This document shows, piece after piece, positions 30,184 to 41,091 of a stretch of 64,000 nt of DNA. The stretch is from Methylococcales bacterium. Lineage in GTDB: Bacteria > Pseudomonadota > Gammaproteobacteria > Methylococcales > Methylomonadaceae. The position numbers and the translations under genes are program-made. The notes beneath the pieces were generated by a model. The model was not told where the DNA came from and made no database searches. It was given only the letters and a program-made list of their open reading frames with translations. How positions within the stretch are numbered: the stretch's first letter is position 1; every line of letters starts with the position of its first letter. The stretch spans positions 62,001 through 126,000 of the forward strand of contig JAQURG010000004.1 in the NCBI GenBank assembly GCA_028715725.1. The letters are read 5' to 3'.

Positions 30184-32622
30184 CTATTTTAATCTATCAA
30201 GCAGCGTTTGGGCCGTGACTTGTTGCTCCGGCGAACCTTTCTCAAGGACTTCCCTGGCAATATCCTTGGCAGCATCAGAATCATTCATATCAATATAAGC
30301 CATCGCCAAATCCAGCTTTGTTTCCAGCTCATCCATATCATTCAGTCCAGTATCCTGTTCCTCAACTGACATATCAAAATCAAACTCGAAATCACCTTCC
30401 AGGGGATCATTAGTCAATTCGGCTCCTTTACCGGCTGAAAAGTCAATATGCTGATAATATTCACCAAAGTCGTTTACAGCACTGAATTCAATCTCATCTA
30501 CCTCATTTTCTTCAACCGGTTTTACATAGAAGTTAAAAGCAAGTGATTCAAATTCATCCTTACCCGCAATCTCTTGCGATTTTTCTAAAACATCATGATA
30601 AACCTTACCTGATTTCTTGTTACCTGTTAGCCCACCCGAATCAAAATCAATGCTTTCGTTATTTTTCCAATCATCATCAACAATGTCATCATTAAAGGAG
30701 GCCGAATTAAAATTCAATAAGCCCGCTGGCTCAGATTGTTCCTTAATAGTTTCATTATCAACAGACTCATTAAAAGCAGCCGGGGCAAAGTCCGCTTTTT
30801 TTATATCGGCTGCTGTCATATCGGCTTGAGCCACATCCGATTGGATTGTGTTTATAGGCCGCGTTTCAAAAATTGTAGCCTTTTCAGCAGCAAGCCCAGC
30901 CGTACCAGAAGAATACAATATGGAATCCGGACACATTTCCTTAGCCATTTCCATCACTTTTGCCCAAAAATCAACATCATCTTTTTTACCTTTTTCTGCC
31001 AATTGGCCGGCATAAGATTCAAAAGCTTGCTTATCTTTTTTTGAATAATAAATTTCGAGCAATTTTAATTTGCATTCATCACGATCAGGATGCTCTTTAA
31101 GAGTATCTTGCATCAAATCTTCCGCTTGTTTATAACGCCCATATGCCAAATAAACATCAGCCTCGGAGACAGGATCGATTTCACCCTGATCCTTATCAAA
31201 TACATCAAAGTCGGCAGAGTTTACTTCGCCGAGTAAAGTGCTCTCTCCAGCCGCTTCTGCATCATAAACCGTACCGTCTTTAACAAGTGATGGCGAAGCG
31301 ACAAACGAAGTTTGAATATCTGTTTCTTCGTTATTAACTTGACGTTTACGCCGCCAGACCCATCCGAGCAGCGATAAAACGCCTATACCTATACCGCCAA
31401 CCCATAAATAATAAGGGTCTAAAAAAGCGCCTGCTTCGGGTTCCGGTTTAACCGGAGGGTTGGCTATAGCTTGAGCCGCCGGTTTTTGTTGGGATAGCGT
31501 GGTCTCAGCCGTATTCGGAACTGCTTTAGACGGCTTTGCCTGTAACTGTTCTTGCATTGCCGCAAGTTGCTGATCTTTTAAAATAATGATCTGTTGTATT
31601 GTAGCGAGCTGTTTTTCAAGCTCTGCTACTTTATCTTGAAGCGCACCGTCTACGGGAGATATAACAGCCTCTTCGTCTGCGGCTTGCGGCTCAGCCGTTG
31701 CAGTCTGTTTAGAGGTTATTTGCTCACTTTCCGGAGCCGCTTCAACTTTTCCAGAGACGGCATCTTCCGGAGCGACTAACATTAACTGATTATCTGAAGC
31801 CTCCTTGGCTTTTGCCGCTTCCATTGGAATGGGTTGGGATAAATGACTCTTCCAGGCTTTTGTTTGCTGGTTAAGTTCAGCCATGGCCTGAGTTCGCGAA
31901 AATTTTAAAACATCCTTTCTATCCGGAATCTTTAGCATTTTCCCGGCCAACAAGGCATTCATATTGTCCTGGTAGAACGCATGAGGGTTCGCTTTGTGCA
32001 CGGCAATCATCGCCTGCTCAACAGAAACAACCTCCCGTTTGCCTACCTGTTCTGCAATTTTCCATAACGTATCATTTCGTCCAGTCGGACCATACTCACT
32101 CGCTCCGCCGATCTCTTCCTGCTGTCTTTGTATTATCTGACGTCGGGAAACCACTTCCTGTTGCGGTTGGTAATTGCTATCGCCGGGGGTCGCAGCCAAG
32201 GTTGATTGTTCATAGCTACCAGGTGGGTCAACTAACACAGTAAATTCACGAAACAGGCTACCTGTCGCCCAGCTCACTTCGAGCAAAAAGTTCAGAAAGG
32301 GTTCTTTTACTGCTTCATTTGAACTGAGCTTGATAACCATCGAGCCGTTAGCACCGGCTACCGTTGTAAACTTGATCTTCGATAGAAAAGCAGCCCATGG
32401 CACACCCGCCTGATCAAATTTATCAGGGGAAGCTAAATTTACCTTTATATCAGAGGCTTTCTCGCGCGCCGATACAACTAACGGAATCTCGGCATTAAGA
32501 TTCTGATTAAGCGCTGAGTGCAATTTAATACCACCAATACCTAAGGGATATCCACTTGCCGGAGCCAGCAACGATATTAATGCCAGAGTCTTGGTTAAAT
32601 TATGCACAGTGCTTTTCTTCAT
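30184..32622 (-). CDS. fimV: FimV/HubP-family polar hub protein
   Basis: An 812-residue protein with a signal peptide (about 1-25), the FimV N-terminal domain (GIGGIKLHSALNQNLNAEIP), a LysM peptidoglycan-binding region (about 175-235, TLWKIAEQVG...MLKIPD), a coiled coil (about 325-355), one membrane helix near residue 405 (LWVGGIGIGVLSLLGWVWRR), and a long acidic cytoplasmic part ending in a TPR-like FimV domain (LDLAMAYIDMNDSDAAKDI). In pseudomonads and vibrios it organises the cell pole and type IV pili. It is 38 bases after asd, the conserved asd-fimV order. Confidence 0.93.
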   Translation of the reverse strand: MKKSTVHNLTKTLALISLLAPASGYPLGIGGIKLHSALNQNLNAEIPLVVSAREKASDIKVNLASPDKFDQAGVPWAAFLSKIKFTTVAGANGSMVIKLSSNEAVKEPFLNFLLEVSWATGSLFREFTVLVDPPGSYEQSTLAATPGDSNYQPQQEVVSRRQIIQRQQEEIGGASEYGPTGRNDTLWKIAEQVGKREVVSVEQAMIAVHKANPHAFYQDNMNALLAGKMLKIPDRKDVLKFSRTQAMAELNQQTKAWKSHLSQPIPMEAAKAKEASDNQLMLVAPEDAVSGKVEAAPESEQITSKQTATAEPQAADEEAVISPVDGALQDKVAELEKQLATIQQIIILKDQQLAAMQEQLQAKPSKAVPNTAETTLSQQKPAAQAIANPPVKPEPEAGAFLDPYYLWVGGIGIGVLSLLGWVWRRKRQVNNEETDIQTSFVASPSLVKDGTVYDAEAAGESTLLGEVNSADFDVFDKDQGEIDPVSEADVYLAYGRYKQAEDLMQDTLKEHPDRDECKLKLLEIYYSKKDKQAFESYAGQLAEKGKKDDVDFWAKVMEMAKEMCPDSILYSSGTAGLAAEKATIFETRPINTIQSDVAQADMTAADIKKADFAPAAFNESVDNETIKEQSEPAGLLNFNSASFNDDIVDDDWKNNESIDFDSGGLTGNKKSGKVYHDVLEKSQEIAGKDEFESLAFNFYVKPVEENEVDEIEFSAVNDFGEYYQHIDFSAGKGAELTNDPLEGDFEFDFDMSVEEQDTGLNDMDELETKLDLAMAYIDMNDSDAAKDIAREVLEKGSPEQQVTAQTLLDRLK

Positions 32623-32660
32623 ACTCTTACTACAACAGTCAAATCTAAAGCAAGCTTAGC

Positions 32661-33683
32661 CTAGATGTAGTTTTTTACCAATACTTCTGCTATTTGCACA
32701 CTATTAAGAGCAGCTCCTTTTCTTAAATTGTCACTGACTACCCACAAATTAATACCTTGCGAATGTGATAGATCCTCTCTGATACGTCCTACAAACACAT
32801 CATCATGACCTGATGATTCAGTCACAGCGGTCGGATAGCCCCCGTTAACACGTTCATCCATAACTTTCACGCCCGGTGCTTTTTCCAGCAATGCTCTGAC
32901 TTGACCCGCATCAATTTTTTTACCCGTCTCAATATGTACAGCTTCAGAGTGACCGTAAAAAACAGGCACCCGGACCGCAGTTGCATTAACTTTAACGTTA
33001 GTATCTCCGAGAATTTTTTGGGTTTCCCATACCATCTTCATTTCTTCTTTGGTATAGCCGTTATCCATAAATACGTCAATTTGCGGTAACACATTAAAGG
33101 CAATCTGCTTTGGGTAGACGCTGGGGCGAACCGTCTGCAAATTAAGAATATTGGCTGTCTGCAAGCCCAGTTCTTCTATGGCTTCTTTACCAGTTCCGGA
33201 AACGGCTTGATAAGTACAAACATTGATTCTGGTAATACCCACCGCATCATAAATCGGCTTTAAAGCAACTAGCATCTGAATAGTTGAGCAGTTAGGATTA
33301 GCGATAATTCCGCGATTTTTATAATCTGCAATCTTCTCCGGATTTACTTCGGGAACGACCAAAGGAATATCATCGTCATAGCGAAACTGTGAAGTGTTGT
33401 CAATCACAATACAACCGGCAGCGGCAGCTTTGGGCGCGTATATTTCCGAGACAGATGCGCCGGGAGAAAATAAACCGATTTGCGCTTTAGAGAAATCAAA
33501 AGTCGCCAAATCTTCCACCTTTAAAGAACCACCTTTAAATGGAACTCTTTTACCTGCTGAATTACTGCTGGCTAAAGCATAAACCTCGCCTACAGGAAAA
33601 TTACGTTCTTCCAGAATTGACAGCATAGCTTCGCCTACTGCCCCCGTCGCACCGACAACCGCAACGTTATAAACTTTACTCAT
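32661..33683 (-). CDS. asd: aspartate-semialdehyde dehydrogenase
   Basis: A 340-residue NADPH enzyme that makes aspartate semialdehyde from aspartyl phosphate, the branch point for lysine/diaminopimelate, methionine and threonine. The NADP motif VVGATGAVGEAML begins the protein; the catalytic cysteine is in NPNCSTIQM near residue 130, and the catalytic histidine lies in VPVFYGHSEAVHIET. The size and sequence fit the shorter Asd type. About 210 bases separate it from adk, and fimV follows. Confidence 0.96.
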   Translation of the reverse strand: MSKVYNVAVVGATGAVGEAMLSILEERNFPVGEVYALASSNSAGKRVPFKGGSLKVEDLATFDFSKAQIGLFSPGASVSEIYAPKAAAAGCIVIDNTSQFRYDDDIPLVVPEVNPEKIADYKNRGIIANPNCSTIQMLVALKPIYDAVGITRINVCTYQAVSGTGKEAIEELGLQTANILNLQTVRPSVYPKQIAFNVLPQIDVFMDNGYTKEEMKMVWETQKILGDTNVKVNATAVRVPVFYGHSEAVHIETGKKIDAGQVRALLEKAPGVKVMDERVNGGYPTAVTESSGHDDVFVGRIREDLSHSQGINLWVVSDNLRKGAALNSVQIAEVLVKNYI

Positions 33684-33896
33684 TTATTTATACCTTTGTA
33701 TTAACAAAATATTTTGTAGATTTTAACCTTATGCATACCTTACTGAATCAATATCAAGGCAGCTTGGTCCGTTCAATTCCGGAGAGCAGCAATAATGCTG
33801 AACCTTCTAACTCCAATCAACGGATGATACGCACCACGTAACAGAAAAAATATCTACTGGTTCACCCAGGGATATTGATAAGTATTAAATTCACTC

Positions 33897-34571
<675 letters not shown>

Positions 34572-34726
34572 CTAAGAATAAAAGCAGGTTAAGAGCCATA
34601 AAAACAAAGTCTTATGACTTCAACAAAGCAAGGTTACGTATTTTATAACACAAGCGCTTTAATCTCTTGTAAAAATGCGATTATTTCCCTATTCTTATAC
34701 AGTTTATTACAAACAGGAGAGCATAA

Positions 34727-35203
34727 ATGCGTGTTGAAGATTTAATGAAAACAAAGGTATTTACAGTAGAGCAACACGAGCTGATTGATCGGGTCTTTTT
34801 TTTAATCCATTATGAAAAAGTTCGTCATATACCAGTGGTTGAGAAAGGCAAAGTTATTGCGATTGTCTCCGACAGAGATCTTTATAAAGCCCTGGGACCA
34901 AGAAACAACTCCATCGCTATTGGATCAGCACCCGGCAAAAACACTGCGGAACTTCATGTTATCCCACAAAAAGTACATCACATTATGCGCCGTGGAGTAT
35001 TAACAGTTAATCCCGATACCTACGCATCAGAAGCCGCCGCGATTATGGCCGATAAAAAAGTTGGCGCATTGCCTGTAGTCGACAAGGATAACAAATTGGT
35101 CGGAATCATATCAGCTACGGATATACTCCGGGTTTTTTCAAAAATAGAAAAATCGAGCGAAAAAAGAGAGCAAAGAATAGCGGCTGGCGTCAGTCATACG
35201 TAA
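34727..35203 (+). CDS. CBS-domain protein
   Basis: A 158-residue protein made of a pair of CBS domains (about 1-60 and 75-140), each with a V-x-x-D-R/T-D turn (IVSDRDLYKAL and IISATDILRVF). CBS pairs bind adenosine nucleotides and act as energy sensors; no catalytic domain is present, so the target is unknown. ATG 34727 has AGGAGAG upstream. A clear terminator follows the stop, so it is a single-gene unit. Confidence 0.85.
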   Translation: MRVEDLMKTKVFTVEQHELIDRVFFLIHYEKVRHIPVVEKGKVIAIVSDRDLYKALGPRNNSIAIGSAPGKNTAELHVIPQKVHHIMRRGVLTVNPDTYASEAAAIMADKKVGALPVVDKDNKLVGIISATDILRVFSKIEKSSEKREQRIAAGVSHT

Positions 35204-35226
35204 AATTCGATCTTAATGCACCTCAA

Positions 35227-35256
35227 AAAGTCCCGCAATGGGACTTTGTTTGTTTT
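35227..35256 (+). terminator. rho-independent terminator after the CBS gene
   Basis: AAAGTCCC (35227-35234) pairs with GGGACTTT (35240-35247) across a five-base loop, followed by GTTTGTTTT. The remaining bases up to sucA (to 35508) hold the sucA promoter; no gene is supported there. Confidence 0.85.
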
Positions 35257-35508
35257 AGCCCAACAAATCTTGGCCCTTCGTACCTTTCCGGATGGGAGTT
35301 ATTTTTACAAATACAATCCGGTAATAAATACCCTGTATTTCAACGCTTTTTATATCGAAAACGCGCAAAACCGTTTTCCTGAGCATTCATTTCAGTATCA
35401 ACTGGAATTCAGCAATAAATTATGAGAATAATTCCTCAGTAGACCTTGGCAATCTAGCACATCAAGATTTAATATAGACACACCCCATTCAGAATAACCT
35501 GGATATCC

Positions 35509-38337
35509 ATGATGAGTAACCTGCTTAAACTTTTTCAAGACTCTTCTTCCTTGCAAGGTAGCAATGCCAGCTTCATTGAAAATTTATATGAACGGTTCCT
35601 GGAAGACCCTGAATCCGTTGAGCCTAGTTGGCAACAAGAATTCCGCACCATTCATCAAGGAACCACTTATGAGACGCCACACAGCCCTGTCGTAGAACGA
35701 TTTGCACAGCTTGCGGTTAAATCTCAAGGCAGACTGGCTCAATTACAAGGTTTCACTGAAGAAAGCGTTAAAAAACAGGCGGCTGTCTCGCGGCTTATTA
35801 ATCATTACCGCGTTCGAGGGCATCAAATTGCCAACAACAATCCACTGGGTAAGACCACCCCTCCACCTACGGATATGGATCCGGCTTATTACGGCCTTAT
35901 CGAGCCGGATATGGATACTCTTTTCGATACAGACGCTCTTTATGGCGCTGATCGATTACCATTACGCGATATTATCGCCAGCCTGAAAGAAATTTATTGC
36001 GGCAGTATCGGCTCTGAATTCATGCATATATCCGATACCTACATCAGGCGCTGGGTCATAAATCGCCTGGAAAGTTCCAAAGCCAACTTAAAACTGGAAC
36101 CGGAAACAAAGCAGTGGTTATTAAAACTATTGACTGCGGCTGAAGGCATAGAAGTCCATCTGCAAAATAAATTTGTCGGTCAAAAACGCTTTTCTCTGGA
36201 AGGCGGCGAATCACTGATTCCTATCCTGGATGAGCTAATCCAAAACGCAGGAGAAAAAGGTGTCAAGGAGATCGTTATCGGCATGGCGCATCGGGGTCGC
36301 TTAAATGTTCTGGTCAATATTTTAGGCAAGAGCCCTGCCAGTTTATTTGATGAATTTGCAGGCACGTACACGCCATCGCCGGGCGTCAGTTCGGGTGATG
36401 TAAAATATCACCTGGGTTTTTCATCTGATGTTGCCACGCCAGGTGGACCGGTACATTTAACCCTCGCTTTCAATCCTTCACATTTGGAAATCATCAATCC
36501 CGTGGTTGAAGGTTCGGTTAAAGCCCGTCAGGACCGCACTGGGAAAAATGGCAAAAGTACGGTTATTCCGATATTAATTCATGGAGATGCGGCTTTTTCA
36601 GGACAGGGCATTGTCATGGAAACCCTGAATATGTCTCAAACCCGTGCATTTTCCGCAGGCGGAACAGTGCATATTGTTGTTAACAATCAAATTGGCTTTA
36701 CCACCAGTAACCCGCTGGATGCCCGTTCCACGTTTTATTGCACCGATGTTGCCAGCATGATCCAGGCTCCGGTTTTTCATGTCAACGGCGATGATCCTGA
36801 AGCCGTTCTATTTGTTACCAAACTCGCTCTCGACTATCGGATGACTTTCAACAAGGATGTAGTTATCGACCTTATCTGCTATCGCCGCCTCGGCCATAAT
36901 GAAGCAGACGAGCCAGCAACGACCCAACCCATTATGTACAGGAAGATCCGCAAACATAAAACCACGCGGAAACTGTATGCTCAAAAGCTTATTACTGAAG
37001 GGATCGTTACCGATGAACAATCGGCAAAAATGGAACTTGATTACCAGAATTTACTTGAAGCAGGCCAAATTGTCTCCAGACCGGTATTGGAAAGTTCCAG
37101 TTATTCTTATACCAACCAATGGAGTCAATTTCTTAATAAAAGCTGGGATTACGAATGCAATACAGCTATATCGCTTGATCAGCTGCGCTTTTGTAACGAC
37201 AGAATGCAGCGGCTTCCTGCCGGTTTTGAATTGCATCCCCGAGTCGCCAAGGTCATGGATAACCGCCGAAAAATGGCCGCCGGCGCCATGCCGCTGGATT
37301 GGGGATTCGCTGAAAACCTGGCTTATGCCAGCCTTATCATAGAAAAATATCATATACGGCTGATCGGTCAGGATGTGGGACGCGGCACATTTGTCCACCG
37401 GCACGCAGTTTTACATAACCAGATCAATAATAAAACTTACACACCCATTAAACATTTGGACAAAGGCCAAGGCCGCGCCCAGATATTTGACTCTCTGTTA
37501 TCTGAAGCAGGCGTTCTGGGTTTCGAATACGGCTACAGCACAACAATGCCAAACACTCTGGTTATCTGGGAAGCGCAATTTGGCGATTTTGCCAATGGCG
37601 CCCAAGTGGTTATCGATCAGTTTATCAGTTCCGGCGAAACCAAATGGGGGCGTTTGTGTGGACTTGTCATGTTGTTGCCGCATGGTTTTGAAGGCCAAGG
37701 CCCTGAGCATTCATCGGCTAGGCTGGAGCGTTACCTGCAACTGTGCGCCGAGCATAATATCCAGGTTTGCAACCCGACCACCCCCGCACAAATATTTCAT
37801 TTGCTGCGTCGTCAGTTAATACGCCCGTATCGGAAACCCCTGATCATTATGAGCCCTAAAAGCCTGCTACGGCATAAACTCGCAGTTTCCACGCTTGAAG
37901 ATCTGACCACTGGACAATTCCAGCCTGTCATTGGGGAGCAGGATGACATCAATCCTAAAAAAGTCACACGCTTTATCTTATGCGCAGGCAAAGTCTATTA
38001 TGATTTATTGGAAACGCGTCGAATAGACAATCTTAAACACGTCGCTATTGCCCGTATTGAACAATTCTATCCTTTTCCCGATAAATTATTTAAAGCGGAG
38101 ATTGCAAAATATGATCATTTGGAAGAGTTCATCTGGTGTCAGGAAGAGCCCAAAAATCAGGGTGCGTGGTATCAATCAAAACATCACTTTAGCGATAATC
38201 TACCAGAACATATCAGTGTCACTTATGCCGGACGTGAAGCATCTGCAGCGCCTGCTGTAGGCAATTTTCACGTGCATATAGAACAACAAAAAGCTGTCGT
38301 CCATTCGGCCTTATACGGCAAACCTTCAGGAAAATAA
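35509..38337 (+). CDS. sucA: 2-oxoglutarate dehydrogenase E1 component
   Basis: A 942-residue thiamine-diphosphate enzyme that decarboxylates 2-oxoglutarate and succinylates the lipoyl group of E2. Key family segments are intact: GMAHRGRLNVLVN and KYHLGFSSD with the active-site histidines, GDAAFSGQGIV and NNQIGFTTSNP for the cofactor, and GRGTFVHRHAVLHNQ in the transketolase domain. The start has two consecutive Met codons. It heads an operon with sucB (three bases later) and an E3-like gene. Older physiology often reported no such activity in type I methanotrophs. Confidence 0.97.
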   Translation: MMSNLLKLFQDSSSLQGSNASFIENLYERFLEDPESVEPSWQQEFRTIHQGTTYETPHSPVVERFAQLAVKSQGRLAQLQGFTEESVKKQAAVSRLINHYRVRGHQIANNNPLGKTTPPPTDMDPAYYGLIEPDMDTLFDTDALYGADRLPLRDIIASLKEIYCGSIGSEFMHISDTYIRRWVINRLESSKANLKLEPETKQWLLKLLTAAEGIEVHLQNKFVGQKRFSLEGGESLIPILDELIQNAGEKGVKEIVIGMAHRGRLNVLVNILGKSPASLFDEFAGTYTPSPGVSSGDVKYHLGFSSDVATPGGPVHLTLAFNPSHLEIINPVVEGSVKARQDRTGKNGKSTVIPILIHGDAAFSGQGIVMETLNMSQTRAFSAGGTVHIVVNNQIGFTTSNPLDARSTFYCTDVASMIQAPVFHVNGDDPEAVLFVTKLALDYRMTFNKDVVIDLICYRRLGHNEADEPATTQPIMYRKIRKHKTTRKLYAQKLITEGIVTDEQSAKMELDYQNLLEAGQIVSRPVLESSSYSYTNQWSQFLNKSWDYECNTAISLDQLRFCNDRMQRLPAGFELHPRVAKVMDNRRKMAAGAMPLDWGFAENLAYASLIIEKYHIRLIGQDVGRGTFVHRHAVLHNQINNKTYTPIKHLDKGQGRAQIFDSLLSEAGVLGFEYGYSTTMPNTLVIWEAQFGDFANGAQVVIDQFISSGETKWGRLCGLVMLLPHGFEGQGPEHSSARLERYLQLCAEHNIQVCNPTTPAQIFHLLRRQLIRPYRKPLIIMSPKSLLRHKLAVSTLEDLTTGQFQPVIGEQDDINPKKVTRFILCAGKVYYDLLETRRIDNLKHVAIARIEQFYPFPDKLFKAEIAKYDHLEEFIWCQEEPKNQGAWYQSKHHFSDNLPEHISVTYAGREASAAPAVGNFHVHIEQQKAVVHSALYGKPSGK

Positions 38338-38340
38338 AAA

Positions 38341-39594
38341 ATGAGCATTGAAGTCCTAGTTCCCAATCTACCCGAATCCGTTTCTGACGCAACGCTGATC
38401 GCCTGGCACAAACAAACGGGCGATTTTGTCAACAAAAATGAAAATCTTGTTGACCTCGAAACGGATAAGGTGGTGCTGGAGGTAACCGCCCCTGAATCGG
38501 GAACACTCAGCCAGATACTAAAGGAAAACGGGGCTATCGTTACCGGAGGTGAAATACTGGCATTATTGGAACCTGAATCCGCTCAAAAAAGTCCAGCCGC
38601 AGAAAAACAAACAGCATCCGCCAAGGCGCCTGATAATAATGGTGAAGATATCCCGCTAAGTCCTTCAGTGCGGCGTCTGATTCATGAGAATACCCTGGAA
38701 GCTTCGGCAATCAAGGGCACTGGAAAAAGTGGCCGGTTGACTAAAACGGATGTGCTGGATCATCTCAATAAACAAACATCAGCACCTGTAGCGACACAAA
38801 ATGCAAGTGTAGAGACGCAAACTATTGCGCCTCCACAACAAACCGGATCGGAAATATCAAAACCAGGCGAACCGCCAACGATAGCATCAAATCTGCGCCC
38901 TGAACAACGTGTTGCAATGACCCGCTTAAGGGCAAAAGTTGCCGAACGTCTGTTGCAGGCACAACAAAACGCAGCGATGCTGACGACCTTCAACGAAGTC
39001 AATATGCAAAGCGTCATCGACCTTCGCAACCAGTACAAAGCCAGATTCGAACAAAAACACTCCGTCAAGCTGGGCTTTATGTCTTTTTTTGTCAAAGCCT
39101 CAATTGAGGCTTTAAAACATTTCCCGGCTATCAATGCTTCTATTGATGGCAACGATATTATCTATCATGGCTACTACGACCTGGGCATTGCCGTCAGTAC
39201 GCCGCGAGGCCTGATTGTGCCCGTGTTGCAGGATGCCGATCAACTCGATTTTGCCGGCATTGAAAAATGCATTGCCGATTTTGGAGAAAAGGCAAGAGCA
39301 GGCACATTAACCTATGAGGACCTAAAGGGCGGCACATTTACCATTACCAATGGCGGCGTATTCGGTTCGATGCTGTCTACCCCCATACTTAATCCGCCGC
39401 AATGCGCCATTTTAGGCATGCATGCCATCAAGGAGCGAGCTGTTGTTGAAAACGGCCAGATTGTTATCAGGCCGATTATGTATCTGGCTCTCTCATACGA
39501 TCATCGTCTGGTGGACGGCCGCGAAGCCGTACAGTTTTTGGTTACCATTAAAGAATGCCTGGAAGCTCCCGCTCACCTACTGCTAAACATTTAA
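38341..39594 (+). CDS. sucB: dihydrolipoyl succinyltransferase (E2 of 2-oxoglutarate dehydrogenase)
   Basis: A 417-residue core enzyme. The lipoyl domain (1-77) carries the target lysine in [11 protein letters not shown] near residue 43. A linker rich in Ala and Pro leads to the E1/E3-binding domain ([15 protein letters not shown], about 104-140), then a second linker and the catalytic domain with [13 protein letters not shown] (catalytic His and Asp) near residue 390. All functional residues I can check are present, unlike in the E3-like gene that follows four bases later. Confidence 0.97.
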   Translation: MSIEVLVPNLPESVSDATLIAWHKQTGDFVNKNENLVDLETDKVVLEVTAPESGTLSQILKENGAIVTGGEILALLEPESAQKSPAAEKQTASAKAPDNNGEDIPLSPSVRRLIHENTLEASAIKGTGKSGRLTKTDVLDHLNKQTSAPVATQNASVETQTIAPPQQTGSEISKPGEPPTIASNLRPEQRVAMTRLRAKVAERLLQAQQNAAMLTTFNEVNMQSVIDLRNQYKARFEQKHSVKLGFMSFFVKASIEALKHFPAINASIDGNDIIYHGYYDLGIAVSTPRGLIVPVLQDADQLDFAGIEKCIADFGEKARAGTLTYEDLKGGTFTITNGGVFGSMLSTPILNPPQCAILGMHAIKERAVVENGQIVIRPIMYLALSYDHRLVDGREAVQFLVTIKECLEAPAHLLLNI

Positions 39595-39598
39595 TACC

Positions 39599-41068
39599 AT
39601 GCCAAAAAAGCATCCGCATTACGACGTTATCATTATCGGTGCAGGGCCGGCAGGTTATGCCAGCGCTATTCGCTGCGCACAGCTCGGATTTAAAACAGCC
39701 TGCATAGATAGCTGGCGTAATAAAAAAGGCCAGAGCCGGCTGGGAGGTTCGCACCTCAATACTGGCGGCATCGCCTCCATGACTTTGCTGGAATCCGCAA
39801 AAATCTATCATCAGATCAGCCGGGATATAGCCGAACACGGTATTCATGTCGATGCTTTTTCAATGGATATACCGGTGATGATTCAGCGCAAAGACAAAAT
39901 TATCGATGACATCAGCAGTAAAATGGCTGACTTATTCGAGCATCACAAAATAGACCACATTCAAGCAAAGGCTCAATTACTGAATGCGCGGCAAGTAGAA
40001 ATAACCGCTCTCGATACCCGAACACATTCAATACTTAATGGAGAATATATTATTCTGGCGACCGGTTCTTCACCCGTTAAATTACCCTGCGCCCGAATCG
40101 ATCATGAATTTATTATTGATTCGGTTGACGCCTTGAATCTGGATGCTGTACCTAAAAAATTGGGAATTATTGGCGCCGGTGTGGTTGGCCTTGAATTAGC
40201 GAATATATGGAATAGACTCGGTGCTGAAACCATACTGCTGGAAGCGCAGGAAAACTTTTTATCCTTACTTGATCAACAAATTTCACTTGAAGCCTATCGT
40301 TTTTATTGCCAGCAAGGACTGGACTTGCGCTTGGGCGCACGGGTTGTTTCTGCAAAAAAAGTCAACAAGAAAGTCATTGTGAATTATCAAGACCAGGACG
40401 GCAATCATCCCTTGCGCGTTGATAAACTCATCGTTGCTAGTGGCAGAAAACCCAATTCGGAAAAACTGGCGGCCCCTGAAGCCGACTTGTTGCTGGATGA
40501 AAACGGCTATGTCCATGTGGATGAAAATTTCCGAACCAATCTGCCCAGCGTATATGCCATTGGCGATCTAACACTACTCGGGCCTATGCTGGCACATAAG
40601 GGCATGGAAGAAGGCGTATTCGTCGCCGAACTGATCGCCGGAGTACATAATCCTATCAACTACAACAACCTCCCCAGCGTTATTTATACCGAACCTGAAA
40701 TTGCCTGGGTAGGTCAAACCGAACAGGCCTTGCGCGCTGCGGGCGAAACTATCAAAATTGGTATTTTTCCGTTATCCGCAACTGTTCGCGCACTTGCGAT
40801 GGGTAAAACCGAAGGCATGATTAAAATTATTGCTCACGCAGGGAACGACAAAATACTCGGCGTTCATATCATCGGCACTCAAGCATCTGAACTGATAGCT
40901 GAAGCCGTTCTGGCAATGGAGTTTTCCGCCAGTAGTGAAGACTTGGCAAGAACCATACATGCGCGCCCTACTCTTTCGGAAGCCGTACATGACGCCGCAC
41001 TCGCACTAAAACAAAAAGCTCTGCATTTGCCCGCCAAGCCAATAATCGTTCCCCATGGCAGTCATTAG
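39599..41068 (+). CDS. dihydrolipoyl dehydrogenase-like protein lacking the catalytic residues
   Basis: A 489-residue member of the disulfide oxidoreductase family in the E3 position of the sucAB operon. FAD-binding GAGPAG (14-19) and NAD-binding GAGVVGLELA (near 195) are intact, as is YAIGDLTLLGPMLAHKG. The redox motif, normally GGTCLNVGCIPSK, reads GGSHLNTGGIASM: both cysteines are gone (His52, Gly57) and the lysine is Met61. The C-terminal HAHPT motif reads HARPT, so the base histidine is Arg456. I confirmed these codons in the sequence. It cannot do normal lipoamide disulfide chemistry; a structural role or another reaction is inferred. Confidence 0.88.
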   Translation: MPKKHPHYDVIIIGAGPAGYASAIRCAQLGFKTACIDSWRNKKGQSRLGGSHLNTGGIASMTLLESAKIYHQISRDIAEHGIHVDAFSMDIPVMIQRKDKIIDDISSKMADLFEHHKIDHIQAKAQLLNARQVEITALDTRTHSILNGEYIILATGSSPVKLPCARIDHEFIIDSVDALNLDAVPKKLGIIGAGVVGLELANIWNRLGAETILLEAQENFLSLLDQQISLEAYRFYCQQGLDLRLGARVVSAKKVNKKVIVNYQDQDGNHPLRVDKLIVASGRKPNSEKLAAPEADLLLDENGYVHVDENFRTNLPSVYAIGDLTLLGPMLAHKGMEEGVFVAELIAGVHNPINYNNLPSVIYTEPEIAWVGQTEQALRAAGETIKIGIFPLSATVRALAMGKTEGMIKIIAHAGNDKILGVHIIGTQASELIAEAVLAMEFSASSEDLARTIHARPTLSEAVHDAALALKQKALHLPAKPIIVPHGSH

Positions 41069-41091
41069 TTTAGCATTACCGAGGTAATAGC

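Noticed and set aside
35216-35425. 69-residue plus-strand frame before sucA
   Set aside because: It runs through the CBS-gene terminator, has no ribosome binding site and no protein-like pattern.
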